In this document: positions 17,052 to 25,666 of the stretch, one piece after another | Layout: each line of letters starts with the position of its first letter | Position numbering within the stretch: position 1 is the stretch's first letter | Assembly (NCBI RefSeq): GCF_000317085.1 | Contig: NC_019702.1 | Coordinates: forward strand, 2,200,394-2,264,393 | Source of the DNA: Synechococcus sp. PCC 7502 | GTDB taxonomy: Bacteria > Cyanobacteriota > Cyanobacteriia > Pseudanabaenales > Pseudanabaenaceae | Direction of reading: 5' to 3' | DNA length: 64,000 nucleotides | Position numbers and translations under genes: made by a program | Notes under the pieces: model-generated | Told to the model about the DNA's origin: nothing | What the model saw: only the letters and a program-made list of their open reading frames with translations | Databases searched by the model: none

Positions 17052-19802
17052 GTGATATTCGATTCTTTTGATTGGATGAAAGGTGAACCTAAACTGGTTG
17101 GAGTCGATGGTTATCCTATTTACGAAAGTGATCCTTATTACACACAACACCTATCTCTTGACGAAATTTTAACAGAGGCATTACTTCCAGAGTTTTGGTG
17201 GCAGAATGCTAATATTGGACTTGAGAGTTCGGTTACAACCATTTACTGTATATTTGATATTTCTGCTTGGCAAAGACTATCTCAAAGCAGGATTAAGATT
17301 ATTAGTGAAAAAGATACTTTTATTCTTAAAACTATTTTTGCCTGCTACTTAAGAGTTTGCTGGCTTAATAGGAATATATCTGGGATAGCGAATGAAGAAG
17401 ATAAACTGGATCGATACTTACAAGAATTAAAAGGCTTAAATTCATTATCAGAGCCAATTGACATAATAATCCCTACACTTGTTGATATGAGTCAAATTTT
17501 TTTGAATGAAGGGATTAAAGCCAACCCAAGAAATAAATATCTTCAGGTATTGTATGGAATTTCAGAGAATCTAGTCCTTGAAATTACAAGTTTATCCAAT
17601 TCAGAAGTTATTGATTTAATTGACGTTTATACAAAAGGAATATTTCTGCATAGCTCTCATAGCTTGAGTAAGTCCGTAAGCTCAAAAATCATGAATTTAA
17701 TTAATAAGCTAAAACCCTTTTCAGTGGAATTAGAAATTGCCTTACATAAAATTAAATCAGCAGCCATAATTCAAAATGATCATGATAATTACAAAAAGTG
17801 GACAACGTTTTTAGAAAAGGCATTAGAGGAATATACACTTTTGCCTGGTGATGTATGGAGCGATCGCCTATTACAAGACCTTGAACCTTTAGATAATGAT
17901 ACTAAAAAAGCTTGGCAGGAACTAATTCTCCATGCTGGCACAGCCGATAAATCTAAACCTACGGCAAAATGGAATAAAAAAGCGAAAGAGTTAATTACTG
18001 AAATTGGAGAAGAATCATTTGTCAATTATTGCTTAAAGTGGTTTCCATTAGTGGCTGAACCGAGAGAAGATAATGGCAAAGGCTTTTCTGATACTTCTCT
18101 ATATATCGATCTTGATCCAAAGGATGCTGTTCTTCTCTTGCATGATAAAAACTGTCTGCTTCTCAAAGGCTTAGTTTGGAGTTGTAGCAACTTGGAAGAT
18201 AATCGTCTGATTCCTGCATTTGGGGCATTAGCTGAAACCTGTTATCGAAAAATTCCGCAAATTGGGGCGCGATCGCAATTAGTGGGTAATGCTTGCATAT
18301 ATGCCCTAAGCGTTATGTCTGGCAGGGAGGCTATAACTCAGTTAGAGAAATTACAGGCAAAAATCAAATATAGTCAAGCAAAGAGCTTAATTCAAAAAGC
18401 ATTCGAGACGGCGGCGAAAAGACAAGGTATCACTAAAGAAGATTTATTAGAGCTTGCAGTTCCTAACTATGGACTCAATGAGAATGGTCTATTACGTCAA
18501 AGTTTTGGCTCTTTTACGGCGGAAGTGAAAATCCTCAGTTCCACCCGTGTGGATTTACAATGGTATAAACCCGATGGTAAGTTACAAAAATCCCTTCCTG
18601 CCGAAGTAAAAAATAATTACAGTAGCGAACTAAAAGCATTAAAACGTCATATCAGTGAAATTGAATCTCTGCTTAAAGTTCATCGCGATCGCCTTGAAAA
18701 TACCTATCTACAACCTCGCACTTGGAAATATACGGATTGGCAGGAACGTTTTAGCCATCATCCTCTCCTTGGATATTTAACAAATCGCCTAGTGTGGGAG
18801 TTTAGGAATGAAACCCACCAAGAAACTGGAATTTGGCATCAAAATCAAGTGGTAAATGCTCAAGGGCAAGCTTTAACTTGGCTAGAAACCACCGAAGAAG
18901 TAAATGTAGTTTTATGGCATCCGATCTTTGCCGACTCGACCTTGATTTCCAGTTGGCGAGATTGGCTAGAACAACATCAAATTTGCCAACCTTTCAAACA
19001 GGCATATCGAGAAATTTATCCCCTGACTGAAGCGGAAAGAACCACAAGGACTTACTCTAATCGCTTTGCTGCCCATATTCTGCGCCAACATCAAATGTAT
19101 CAACTCATGAAGCAAAAGGGTTGGCAATATAGCCTCCAAGGTGGGTTTGATGGAGCTAATAATGCGATCTTCCATTTACCACAGAGCAATTTACAAGCAG
19201 AATTTTATGTTGACCCCGCAGGTGAAGAGGTATCCGATGTCTATATTTATCTCTATGTGGCGAGCGATCGCGTCTGTTTTTACGATCAGCGATATACACC
19301 AATTCCCTTGGAAGATGTGCCAGCTTTGACATTCTCGGAAGTGATGCGAAATGTGGATTTATTTGTGGGCGTAGCAAGTATTGGTAACGATCCGAACTGG
19401 AGCGATCGCGGCGAAAATCTTCACAACTATGATAACTATTGGGAGCAATACTCCTTTGGCGAACTAGCTATGACCGCCCAACTAAGGCGTGAGGTAATTA
19501 CTCGATTATTACCAAAACTGAAAATCAGCGATCGCTGTAAGATTGATGATCGATTCCTGATTGTTGAAGGCAAAAGACGCACCTATAAAATCCATTTTGG
19601 TAGTGGCAATATCCTAATGGAGCCTAATAATTCCTATCTTTGTATTGTGGCAGGCTGGGATAAATCCTCAAATACAGATAGTCTATTTCTACCCTTTGAA
19701 GGTGACAATACCCTATCCCTTATTCTCAGCAAAGCTTTCCTCTTGGCTGATGATGACAAAATTAAGGATAGTTCCATTTTGAGTCAGATCGGTCGCCACT
19801 GA
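17052..19802 (+). CDS. Large DUF4132 (MolR/YehI-type) protein
   Basis: A 916-aa soluble protein. The N-terminal ~270 residues are helical and unlike anything I recognise. The middle (~390-480) contains LLKGLVWSCSNLEDNRLIPA and CYRKIPQIGARSQLVGNACIYAL, helical-repeat segments typical of DUF4132 proteins. Residues ~540-760 carry the DUF4132 domain (LLGYLTNRLVWEF, FADSTLISSWRDWLEQHQI, QPFKQAYREIYPLTEAE, RFAAHILRQHQMYQLMKQKGW). The C-terminal part includes MRNVDLFVGVASIGNDPNW and ends near IGRH. No WGR domain is visible. DUF4132 proteins accompany MoxR/VWA modules elsewhere (E. coli YehI/MolR), with unknown biochemistry. The GTG start at 17052 is set by AGGAGG at 17038-17043. Confidence 0.82.
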   Translation: MIFDSFDWMKGEPKLVGVDGYPIYESDPYYTQHLSLDEILTEALLPEFWWQNANIGLESSVTTIYCIFDISAWQRLSQSRIKIISEKDTFILKTIFACYLRVCWLNRNISGIANEEDKLDRYLQELKGLNSLSEPIDIIIPTLVDMSQIFLNEGIKANPRNKYLQVLYGISENLVLEITSLSNSEVIDLIDVYTKGIFLHSSHSLSKSVSSKIMNLINKLKPFSVELEIALHKIKSAAIIQNDHDNYKKWTTFLEKALEEYTLLPGDVWSDRLLQDLEPLDNDTKKAWQELILHAGTADKSKPTAKWNKKAKELITEIGEESFVNYCLKWFPLVAEPREDNGKGFSDTSLYIDLDPKDAVLLLHDKNCLLLKGLVWSCSNLEDNRLIPAFGALAETCYRKIPQIGARSQLVGNACIYALSVMSGREAITQLEKLQAKIKYSQAKSLIQKAFETAAKRQGITKEDLLELAVPNYGLNENGLLRQSFGSFTAEVKILSSTRVDLQWYKPDGKLQKSLPAEVKNNYSSELKALKRHISEIESLLKVHRDRLENTYLQPRTWKYTDWQERFSHHPLLGYLTNRLVWEFRNETHQETGIWHQNQVVNAQGQALTWLETTEEVNVVLWHPIFADSTLISSWRDWLEQHQICQPFKQAYREIYPLTEAERTTRTYSNRFAAHILRQHQMYQLMKQKGWQYSLQGGFDGANNAIFHLPQSNLQAEFYVDPAGEEVSDVYIYLYVASDRVCFYDQRYTPIPLEDVPALTFSEVMRNVDLFVGVASIGNDPNWSDRGENLHNYDNYWEQYSFGELAMTAQLRREVITRLLPKLKISDRCKIDDRFLIVEGKRRTYKIHFGSGNILMEPNNSYLCIVAGWDKSSNTDSLFLPFEGDNTLSLILSKAFLLADDDKIKDSSILSQIGRH

Positions 19803-19998
19803 TAATCATAACTTGGTAGTGATTAAAAGGGCATGATAGGTGATCAAAAGGCGTAAAGTCAAACTGAAGTAACCATAGAACTAAAATGTCCTTTGATCTA
19901 TTCAATTTTACTCTTGGATATATTACAAGACCTGATTTCTGTTAAAGTTATGAGATATTTTATAAATTTATAGAAACATCTGGCTAAATAGTTACAAC

Positions 19999-20448
19999 AT
20001 GACTCAATTACAATCAGAGGTAAATATAGATTACAGTCCTCTGGCACAACTTTTGATACAGCAAGACTTTGAAGCTGCTGATCGCTTTACCTCTTTGATG
20101 TTGCGAGAAATTGTCGGAGAGAGTGCTGTCAAAAGGGGTTGGCTATACTTTACTGAAGTGGCACAAATTAATAATACTGATCTCAAAACTATTAACGATC
20201 TGTGGCTGGCACATTCTGATGGAAAGTTTGGTTTTTCTGTGCAACGTAAAATTTGGCTAGGCTTAGATAAAAATTGGGAAAAATTTTGGTTACAAATTGG
20301 TTGGAAAAAAGATAAAAGATTTACCAGATACCCCACCGAGTTTATTTGGAATACCACTGCTCCTAAAGGACATTTACCGCTATCAAATCAGATTAGAGGG
20401 AACAAAACCATTGCTGCTATATTTGCCCATCCCCTATGGTCATTATAA
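19999..20448 (+). CDS. GUN4-domain protein
   Basis: A 149-aa single-domain protein. The motif LLIQQDFEAADRFTSLMLRE opens the GUN4 domain, and GWLYFTEVAQINNTDLKTIN, LWLAHSDGKFGFSVQRKIWL and the WKKDKRFTRYPTEFIWN loop continue it; it ends with HLPLSNQIRG. Authentic Gun4 binds protoporphyrin IX and Mg-protoporphyrin and stimulates Mg-chelatase ChlH; it is longer, with an N-terminal helical bundle. This short form has the porphyrin-binding domain only, so it could be a Gun4 paralogue rather than the chelatase cofactor. It stands alone, 50 bases before guaA, with no tetrapyrrole genes next to it. Confidence 0.85.
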   Translation: MTQLQSEVNIDYSPLAQLLIQQDFEAADRFTSLMLREIVGESAVKRGWLYFTEVAQINNTDLKTINDLWLAHSDGKFGFSVQRKIWLGLDKNWEKFWLQIGWKKDKRFTRYPTEFIWNTTAPKGHLPLSNQIRGNKTIAAIFAHPLWSL

Positions 20449-20498
20449 ATTCCATTGGAAACAAGTAAAATAATAACTAGAATAACGAGGATTAAACT

Positions 20499-22112
20499 TT
20501 GATTGCCGCAACAGCACCCACCACCGATTCTGATACATCTGTAAGCCTACCCCACCGCCAGATGATTGCCATCCTCGATTTTGGTTCCCAGTACTCTGAA
20601 CTAATTGCTAGGCGCATCCGTGAAACTCAAGTCTATTCAGAGGTTTTACCCTACTACACCACTGCTGCCGAATTAGCAAAATTTAGCCCTAAGGGTATTA
20701 TTCTTTCGGGTGGTCCCAGTTCCGTTTATGATCAGGGCGCTCCCACCTCCGATCCAGAAATTTGGAATCTTGGTATTCCCATCTTAGGGGTGTGTTACGG
20801 TATGCAACTGATGGTGCAGCAACTGGGTGGTAATGTAGCAAGGGCGGAACGGGGAGAGTATGGTAAAGCCAATCTGTTGATTAATGATCCCACTAACCTG
20901 CTTACTAATGTTGAGAATGAAGCAATAATGTGGATGAGTCATGGCGACTCGGTGATTGCTATGCCCGAAGGCTTTGAACTTTTGGCTCACACTGCTAATA
21001 CCCCTGTGGCAGCGATCGCTAACCTAGAGCAAAATTTTTATGGCGTGCAGTTTCATCCTGAAGTAGTGCATTCATTGGGTGGGATGGCATTAATTCGTAA
21101 CTTTGTCTATGGTATTTGTGAGTGTGAACCGACTTGGACTACCGATGCGTTTATTGAAGAGGCAATTCGAGAAGTGCGATCGCAGGTCGGAAATCAGCGT
21201 GTGCTTTTAGCTCTATCTGGTGGTGTGGATTCTAGCACCTTGGCATTTCTATTACATAAGGCGATCGGGGATCAATTAACTTGTATGTTTATCGATCAGG
21301 GCTTTATGCGTAAACAAGAGCCAGAAAGATTAGTAAAACTATTCAAAGAACAATTTGCGATCCCTGTGGAATATATTGATGCTAGCGATCGCTTTTTAGC
21401 AAAAGTTAAAGGCATTACCGATCCAGAACAAAAGCGTAAAATTATTGGTCGTGAGTTTATCAATGTATTTGAAGCGGAATCAAAACGCTTAGGACCCTTT
21501 GATTATCTGGCACAGGGAACGCTCTATCCCGATGTCATTGAATCGGCAGATACTAATATCGATCCAGCCACGGGTAAACGGGTTGCGGTCAAAATTAAGA
21601 GCCATCACAACGTGGGTGGACTGCCTGATGACTTAAGATTTACCCTAATTGAACCCCTACGCAAACTATTTAAAGATGAAGTGCGTAAAGTTGGCACTGC
21701 ATTGGGTTTACCTGAGGAAATTGTCAAACGTCAGCCCTTCCCTGGTCCTGGGTTAGCTATACGGATCATCGGTGAAATTACCCCCGAGCGCCTAGAAATG
21801 CTCCGAGATGCCGATATGATCGTTCGTCAAGAAATTAATCGCTCAGGTAGTTACAACAATTACTGGCAGGCTTTTGCGGTATTATTGCCCACGATCAGAA
21901 GTGTCGGTGTCATGGGAGATCAACGTACCTATGCCTATCCGGTGGTTTTACGCTTTGTTACCAGCGAAGATGGCATGACCGCAGACTGGGCAAAGGTACC
22001 CTACGAACTCCTAGAAACTATTTCTAACCGCATTGTCAATGAAGTTAAGGGCATAAACCGTGTGGTTTTAGATATTACCTCCAAGCCCCCCGGCACTATT
22101 GAATGGGAGTGA
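20499..22112 (+). CDS. guaA: GMP synthase (glutamine-hydrolysing)
   Basis: Converts XMP to GMP with glutamine and ATP. The N-terminal class I amidotransferase domain has the nucleophile loop [10 protein letters not shown] and the FHPEVVHS His-Glu pair. The ATP pyrophosphatase domain has the SGGVDSS P-loop, and the C-terminal dimerisation domain ends PPGTIEWE, as in all GuaA. At 537 aa the length is right. The TTG at 20499 has ACGAGG (20485-20490) eight bases upstream; an ATG at 20562 would remove about 21 residues not needed for the fold. It converges with and overlaps the metal-binding lipoprotein gene by 17 bases. Confidence 0.97.
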   Translation: MIAATAPTTDSDTSVSLPHRQMIAILDFGSQYSELIARRIRETQVYSEVLPYYTTAAELAKFSPKGIILSGGPSSVYDQGAPTSDPEIWNLGIPILGVCYGMQLMVQQLGGNVARAERGEYGKANLLINDPTNLLTNVENEAIMWMSHGDSVIAMPEGFELLAHTANTPVAAIANLEQNFYGVQFHPEVVHSLGGMALIRNFVYGICECEPTWTTDAFIEEAIREVRSQVGNQRVLLALSGGVDSSTLAFLLHKAIGDQLTCMFIDQGFMRKQEPERLVKLFKEQFAIPVEYIDASDRFLAKVKGITDPEQKRKIIGREFINVFEAESKRLGPFDYLAQGTLYPDVIESADTNIDPATGKRVAVKIKSHHNVGGLPDDLRFTLIEPLRKLFKDEVRKVGTALGLPEEIVKRQPFPGPGLAIRIIGEITPERLEMLRDADMIVRQEINRSGSYNNYWQAFAVLLPTIRSVGVMGDQRTYAYPVVLRFVTSEDGMTADWAKVPYELLETISNRIVNEVKGINRVVLDITSKPPGTIEWE

Positions 22113-23091
22113 ATTTACCGCCTAGTCCTTCGACGATCGCCTTGGTATTAGCAATTAGCATTGTTTGATAGGTATTAGCATTACTGCCTTCGGCTCCCAA
22201 TCCATCAGTAAACAGAGGTTGATTTGAAATATTGACTTGAGATTCCTTGGATAGGGTTTGAATTAATTTAGGATTAATACTAGATTCAGCAAAAATAGTG
22301 GGTACCCTGCTAGATTTAATTGTATTCACTAAGTCTTTAATTCTTGTAGGCGTGGCTTTTTCCTCGGTGCTGATTCCCTGTAATGCACCTTCAAGGGGAA
22401 TGTTGTATGCTTGTACATAGTAACCAAGGGCATCGTGGGTGGTCACAAGCCTACGTTGATTAGCGGGAATAGTGGCAATTTGGGTTTTAATCCATCTATC
22501 TATGGCTAAGATTTCCGTAACTGTCTTTTTACTGTTTTTTTCGTAAAGCTGCACTTGTTCTGGGGCAATTGTTTTTAACTCAAAGGCGATCTCTTCTACC
22601 ATTTTTATCCCATTTTGAGCGTTATGCCAGACATGGGGATCGGGTTCTAATTTTCCTGTGGCTTTATCATCCACTTCTTCACTTTTTGCCAAAATTGGCT
22701 TGGGTACAGCAACTTCTGCCACAGCTACCTTTCCAGCAGTTCCAGTATCAGCCTTGATCGCTCGGATTAATGTCGGTTCAAAATTATAGCCACTGTATAA
22801 AACTAATTTCGAGTTGGCGATCGCCTTAATATCATCGGGTGTGGTTTTATAGGTATGGGGATCGGTACCAGCTTCAATCAAGCATTTTAGATTAATGGTC
22901 TCCGCAGCTATTTGTTTGGTTAAATCACAAATCACACTAGAAGTTGCCACAACTAAAGGTAAAGGTTTATTAGGGGCTTGATTTGAAACATTATTAATAT
23001 TTGACTCTTGATTACAACCACTCAGAATAGCGATCACTCCAGAAATTACAGCTAATATCCTAATTTTTCGCTTCAATATTTTCTTCCCCAT
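22096..23091 (-). CDS. Zinc/manganese ABC transporter substrate-binding lipoprotein (TroA/ZnuA-like)
   Basis: A 331-aa periplasmic cluster A-I binding protein. The signal peptide ends in a lipobox LSGC with Cys26. Expected metal ligands are H79 (DPHTYK), H153 (DPHVWHN), H219 (TTHDALGYY) and D296 (FTDGLG). The third ligand is His, as in TroA/ZnuA, whereas manganese-specific MntC proteins use Glu there; zinc or broad zinc/manganese uptake is thus more likely. The His-rich loop of many ZnuA proteins is absent. It is divergent from the ATPase gene, with a Zur/Fur-like palindrome in the shared upstream region. No permease gene is nearby. Confidence 0.88.
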   Translation of the reverse strand: MGKKILKRKIRILAVISGVIAILSGCNQESNINNVSNQAPNKPLPLVVATSSVICDLTKQIAAETINLKCLIEAGTDPHTYKTTPDDIKAIANSKLVLYSGYNFEPTLIRAIKADTGTAGKVAVAEVAVPKPILAKSEEVDDKATGKLEPDPHVWHNAQNGIKMVEEIAFELKTIAPEQVQLYEKNSKKTVTEILAIDRWIKTQIATIPANQRRLVTTHDALGYYVQAYNIPLEGALQGISTEEKATPTRIKDLVNTIKSSRVPTIFAESSINPKLIQTLSKESQVNISNQPLFTDGLGAEGSNANTYQTMLIANTKAIVEGLGGKFTPIQ

Positions 23092-23126
23092 TTACTTCAC
23101 CATCCAAGTAGGTTTGTGCTATATTT

Positions 23127-23141
23127 TGAGAATGGTTATCA
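23127..23141. promoter_or_regulatory. Zur/Fur-family box between divergent metal-ABC genes
   Basis: The sequence TGAGAATGGTTATCA is a 7-1-7 imperfect palindrome matching 12 of the 14 defined positions of the Fur-superfamily pattern TGATAATNATTATCA. It lies between the lipoprotein start (23091, minus) and the ATPase ATG (23155, plus), where one bound dimer could repress both. Zur is favoured because the binding protein has a ZnuA/TroA-type ligand set, but Fur or a manganese regulator cannot be excluded. Confidence 0.6.
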
Positions 23142-23154
23142 TTTTAATTTTGTC

Positions 23155-23904
23155 ATGTTAGAAGTTCAAGAGCTTTCTGTCAACTACCGAGGGTTAAAAG
23201 CACTAGAAGCAATAAACTTTCAGATTCATAGGGGGCAGGTTGTGGGGATAATTGGTCCTAATGGCGCAGGCAAAAGTACCCTATTCAAGGCTTTACTGGG
23301 TTTAATTCCTCTACTATCGGGTCAGGTCACCTATAATGGCAAACTACTGTCACGCCAAAAACAACGGGTGGCTTATGTTCCCCAGCGATCGCAAATAGAT
23401 TGGGACTATCCCGTTACCGTTTGGAATGTAGTGATGATGGCACGTACTACCTATTCAGGTTGGTTTCACAATCACAGCCGCCGTTCCCAAGAAATTGTCC
23501 GAGAAGCATTACAAAAAGTAGAAATGTTGCACCTAAGCGATCGCCGCATTAGTGATTTGTCTGGTGGTCAACAGCAACGGGTATTTCTAGCAAGGGCATT
23601 GGCACAGGAAGTAGATTTATTTCTACTAGACGAACCCTTAGCTGGTGTGGATAAAAAAACTGAAGAACTAATCCTAGAGATTTATCGCGATCTAAAAGCT
23701 CAAGGAAAAACCCTGTTAGTAAGTTGTCATGAATGGGGGCAGACACTAGATAATTACGATCAACTGCTGCTCTTAAATCAGTCTTTAATTGCCTATGGTT
23801 CACCCCAAGAAGTCATGACCCTTGAAAACATTCAATCTGCCTATGGTTCATCGCAGCAAGTTCGCCGACTTGTCAGTCCTTTAGAGGCGGTAATGGCTTG
23901 TTAG
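23155..23904 (+). CDS. Metal ABC transporter ATP-binding protein
   Basis: The ATPase of a zinc/manganese-type ABC importer, 249 aa from the ATG at 23155 (MLEVQELSVNYRG). The Walker A GPNGAGKST is at ~34-42, the signature LSGGQQQRV at ~135-143 and the Walker B LFLLDEPLAG just after, with the switch His in SCHEWG. The frame is open to a GTG at 23116, but that start would run through the palindromic operator, and the ATG matches family N-termini. It should work with the divergent binding protein. The permease normally following (ZnuB/MntB) is absent, so it must be encoded elsewhere or lost. Confidence 0.92.
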   Translation: MLEVQELSVNYRGLKALEAINFQIHRGQVVGIIGPNGAGKSTLFKALLGLIPLLSGQVTYNGKLLSRQKQRVAYVPQRSQIDWDYPVTVWNVVMMARTTYSGWFHNHSRRSQEIVREALQKVEMLHLSDRRISDLSGGQQQRVFLARALAQEVDLFLLDEPLAGVDKKTEELILEIYRDLKAQGKTLLVSCHEWGQTLDNYDQLLLLNQSLIAYGSPQEVMTLENIQSAYGSSQQVRRLVSPLEAVMAC

Positions 23905-23970
23905 CAATTAAGCCAAACTTTTAAAGTGCTATAGTGAAGCCATCTCACAATAATTAAACAGGTGAAAGTC

Positions 23971-24084
23971 ATGAGCAAAGAGCAAGGCGGCAAAAAAGAA
24001 TCCAAAAAACCTAAACAAGATGCTAAAGCTAAGAAAGAAGCTAAGGATCAAAAAGCTAAAAAGAATGAAAATCGTTACGAATAA
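23971..24084 (+). CDS. Small lysine-rich protein (37 aa)
   Basis: ATG at 23971 preceded by CAGGTGAAAG, stop TAA at 24082-24084. The sequence begins MSKEQGGKKESKKPKQ and is mostly Lys, Glu, Ala and Gln, ending ENRYE. It is probably intrinsically disordered and nucleic-acid or protein binding, like other tiny lysine-rich proteins of cyanobacteria; no function is known. The ribosome-binding site and good codon usage support it, but its shortness and low complexity limit certainty. Confidence 0.6.
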   Translation: MSKEQGGKKESKKPKQDAKAKKEAKDQKAKKNENRYE

Positions 24085-24184
24085 CCTAATTTGAGGTAAA
24101 TAATCTTTACCTTACTTCTAATATCTCTTTATCTTTTGCTTTATTAACTTGGGGTAGTCAGCTTAGCAAGTATGATGTGATAGC

Positions 24185-24862
24185 TTATCCCCTCTTTGTA
24201 CCATCCGGCATAGTTGCTCCCGACAGATTTGCCTCAACTATATTGGTAGCATAGATATTTACATCCCTCAGATCGGCATTACTAAGGTCAGTTTGAGCAA
24301 AATTAGCCTTAGTGATGTTGGCTCCGCCCAAAATTGCGCCACTCAAATTCGCCATACTTAGGTTAGCTCCACTTAAATTAACCCCCTTAAGATTTATTCC
24401 ACTGAGATCAGCTCCAGTTAGATTAGTGTTGCTAAAAATCGCACCTTGTAAATCCGCACCAACCAAATTAACCTTACTCAGATTGGAATTACTGAAGTCT
24501 GCACTGCTTAGTATCGCCCCAGCTAAATTTGCCATAGTTAGGTTTGACTCAACACCACTAACATTGCTTAAATTGGCATTTGTTAAATTCGCCTCACTCA
24601 GATTGACTTCCATCATTTTAGCTCCAGTCAAATCTGCATTTTCCAGATTGGCATTTTTCATCACGGCTCGATTCAGATGAGTACTATGTAAGTTTGCCCC
24701 ACTCATATTTGCTCGGTTCAGTTCAGCGCCACTCATTCTGGCTTTACTTAGATTAGCTCCACTCAGATCGGCATCATTGAGTTCTGCCCCAAATAGCCTA
24801 TGCCCACTTAGGTCTTGACCTTTATAATTTTTTCCTATTGGCTTTGTCGAACTTTCAGACAT
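24185..24862 (-). CDS. Pentapeptide-repeat protein
   Basis: A 225-aa protein made almost wholly of A(D/N)LxX pentapeptides from about residue 13 to the end (LSGANLSKARMSGAELNRAN and so on). The pattern predicts a right-handed quadrilateral beta-helix of roughly ten coils. No signal peptide, kinase or membrane domain is attached, so it is cytosolic. Pentapeptide proteins in cyanobacteria have varied and mostly unknown roles; DNA-gyrase mimicry is known for a few members but is not shown by the sequence here. It is a single gene on the minus strand. Confidence 0.92.
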   Translation of the reverse strand: MSESSTKPIGKNYKGQDLSGHRLFGAELNDADLSGANLSKARMSGAELNRANMSGANLHSTHLNRAVMKNANLENADLTGAKMMEVNLSEANLTNANLSNVSGVESNLTMANLAGAILSSADFSNSNLSKVNLVGADLQGAIFSNTNLTGADLSGINLKGVNLSGANLSMANLSGAILGGANITKANFAQTDLSNADLRDVNIYATNIVEANLSGATMPDGTKRG

Positions 24863-25114
24863 TTTTACGCTCAGTGTATGCTTGGATACGATTTCAAGAA
24901 TTATAGTTAGGGATATTAGGCAATTAATACACTATTTAAGTTTTCAATTTGCTTTTTGTAAAAACATCTTAAATTCCTCATCGTAAACTAATAATACTTT
25001 AATCCCTTGCTGATTATTGGCAGAAAAATATAAAAAAGCGTAAATATTTGGTAGAGTTATAAATCCTTGCTTTTGTTTAACCATTAGCCCTATTGTCCAT
25101 AAGGAAATTAATTT

Positions 25115-25489
25115 ATGAGCCGTCTTTACGAAACCATGTATATTCTGCGTCCTGATCTTAATGAGCAAGACCTAGAAACTGCGATCGCTAAATATAAAAC
25201 CCTACTCGAAGAGAAAGGGGCAGAAGAAATTTCAATTCAAAATCGAGGCAAACGCCGCCTTGCATATGAAGTCAAGAAAAATCGTGAAGGTATTTACGTT
25301 CAGCTTAATTATACTGCTCCCCCTGTAGCGGTAGAAACCTTGGAAAGAACCATGAAATTAAGTGATGAAGTAATTCGGTTTATGACCATAAAAGTTACTC
25401 CCGAGCAACTGGCAGCAGCAGATCAGCCAGTGGAAATTGTAGCCGAACCCATTGCAATGCAGCGTGGACCTGGAGCTATGGATATTTAA
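25115..25489 (+). CDS. rpsF: 30S ribosomal protein S6
   Basis: Component of the 30S platform, binding 16S rRNA with S18. The sequence [20 protein letters not shown], then [21 protein letters not shown] and a VIRFMTIKV strand are the S6 fold. The C-terminal ~20 residues ([21 protein letters not shown]) form a tail seen in cyanobacterial S6. It is followed by a strong intrinsic terminator, so it is a monocistronic gene here; no rpsR or ssb lies alongside. Confidence 0.97.
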   Translation: MSRLYETMYILRPDLNEQDLETAIAKYKTLLEEKGAEEISIQNRGKRRLAYEVKKNREGIYVQLNYTAPPVAVETLERTMKLSDEVIRFMTIKVTPEQLAAADQPVEIVAEPIAMQRGPGAMDI

Positions 25490-25528
25490 GAGTAATTTTT
25501 TCTATCAACTAGGCTATTAACTAACACC

Positions 25529-25575
25529 AACTCAGGGAGAGATCATTCATTTAGACCTGAGTTTTTTATTTTTTG
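25529..25575 (+). terminator. Rho-independent terminator of rpsF
   Basis: The 8-bp arms AACTCAGG (25529-25536) and CCTGAGTT (25556-25563) are perfect inverted repeats and are followed at once by a T-rich tract, about 40 bases after the rpsF stop. Confidence 0.88.
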
Positions 25576-25666
25576 TGCTATTTGCTTGTTAAAAGTATTT
25601 ACCATGTCAATCTATTAATTTATTTATAGACTAGACTAGGAGATCAAATTTAATAAAAAATTATCT

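Noticed and set aside
22096-22112. 17-base overlap of guaA and the metal-binding gene as a sense-antisense regulator
   Set aside because: Short convergent overlaps also occur at cobL/cobK and are common in compact genomes; nothing suggests regulation.
24312-24680. Plus-strand frame of 122 codons inside the pentapeptide-repeat gene
   Set aside because: It is the mirror of the repetitive minus-strand gene and has only repeat-derived sequence.
24944-25168. Minus-strand 74-codon frame overlapping the start of rpsF
   Set aside because: Half of it lies over rpsF and its upstream region; a shorter 46-codon version from 25084 is possible, but nothing supports it as a gene.
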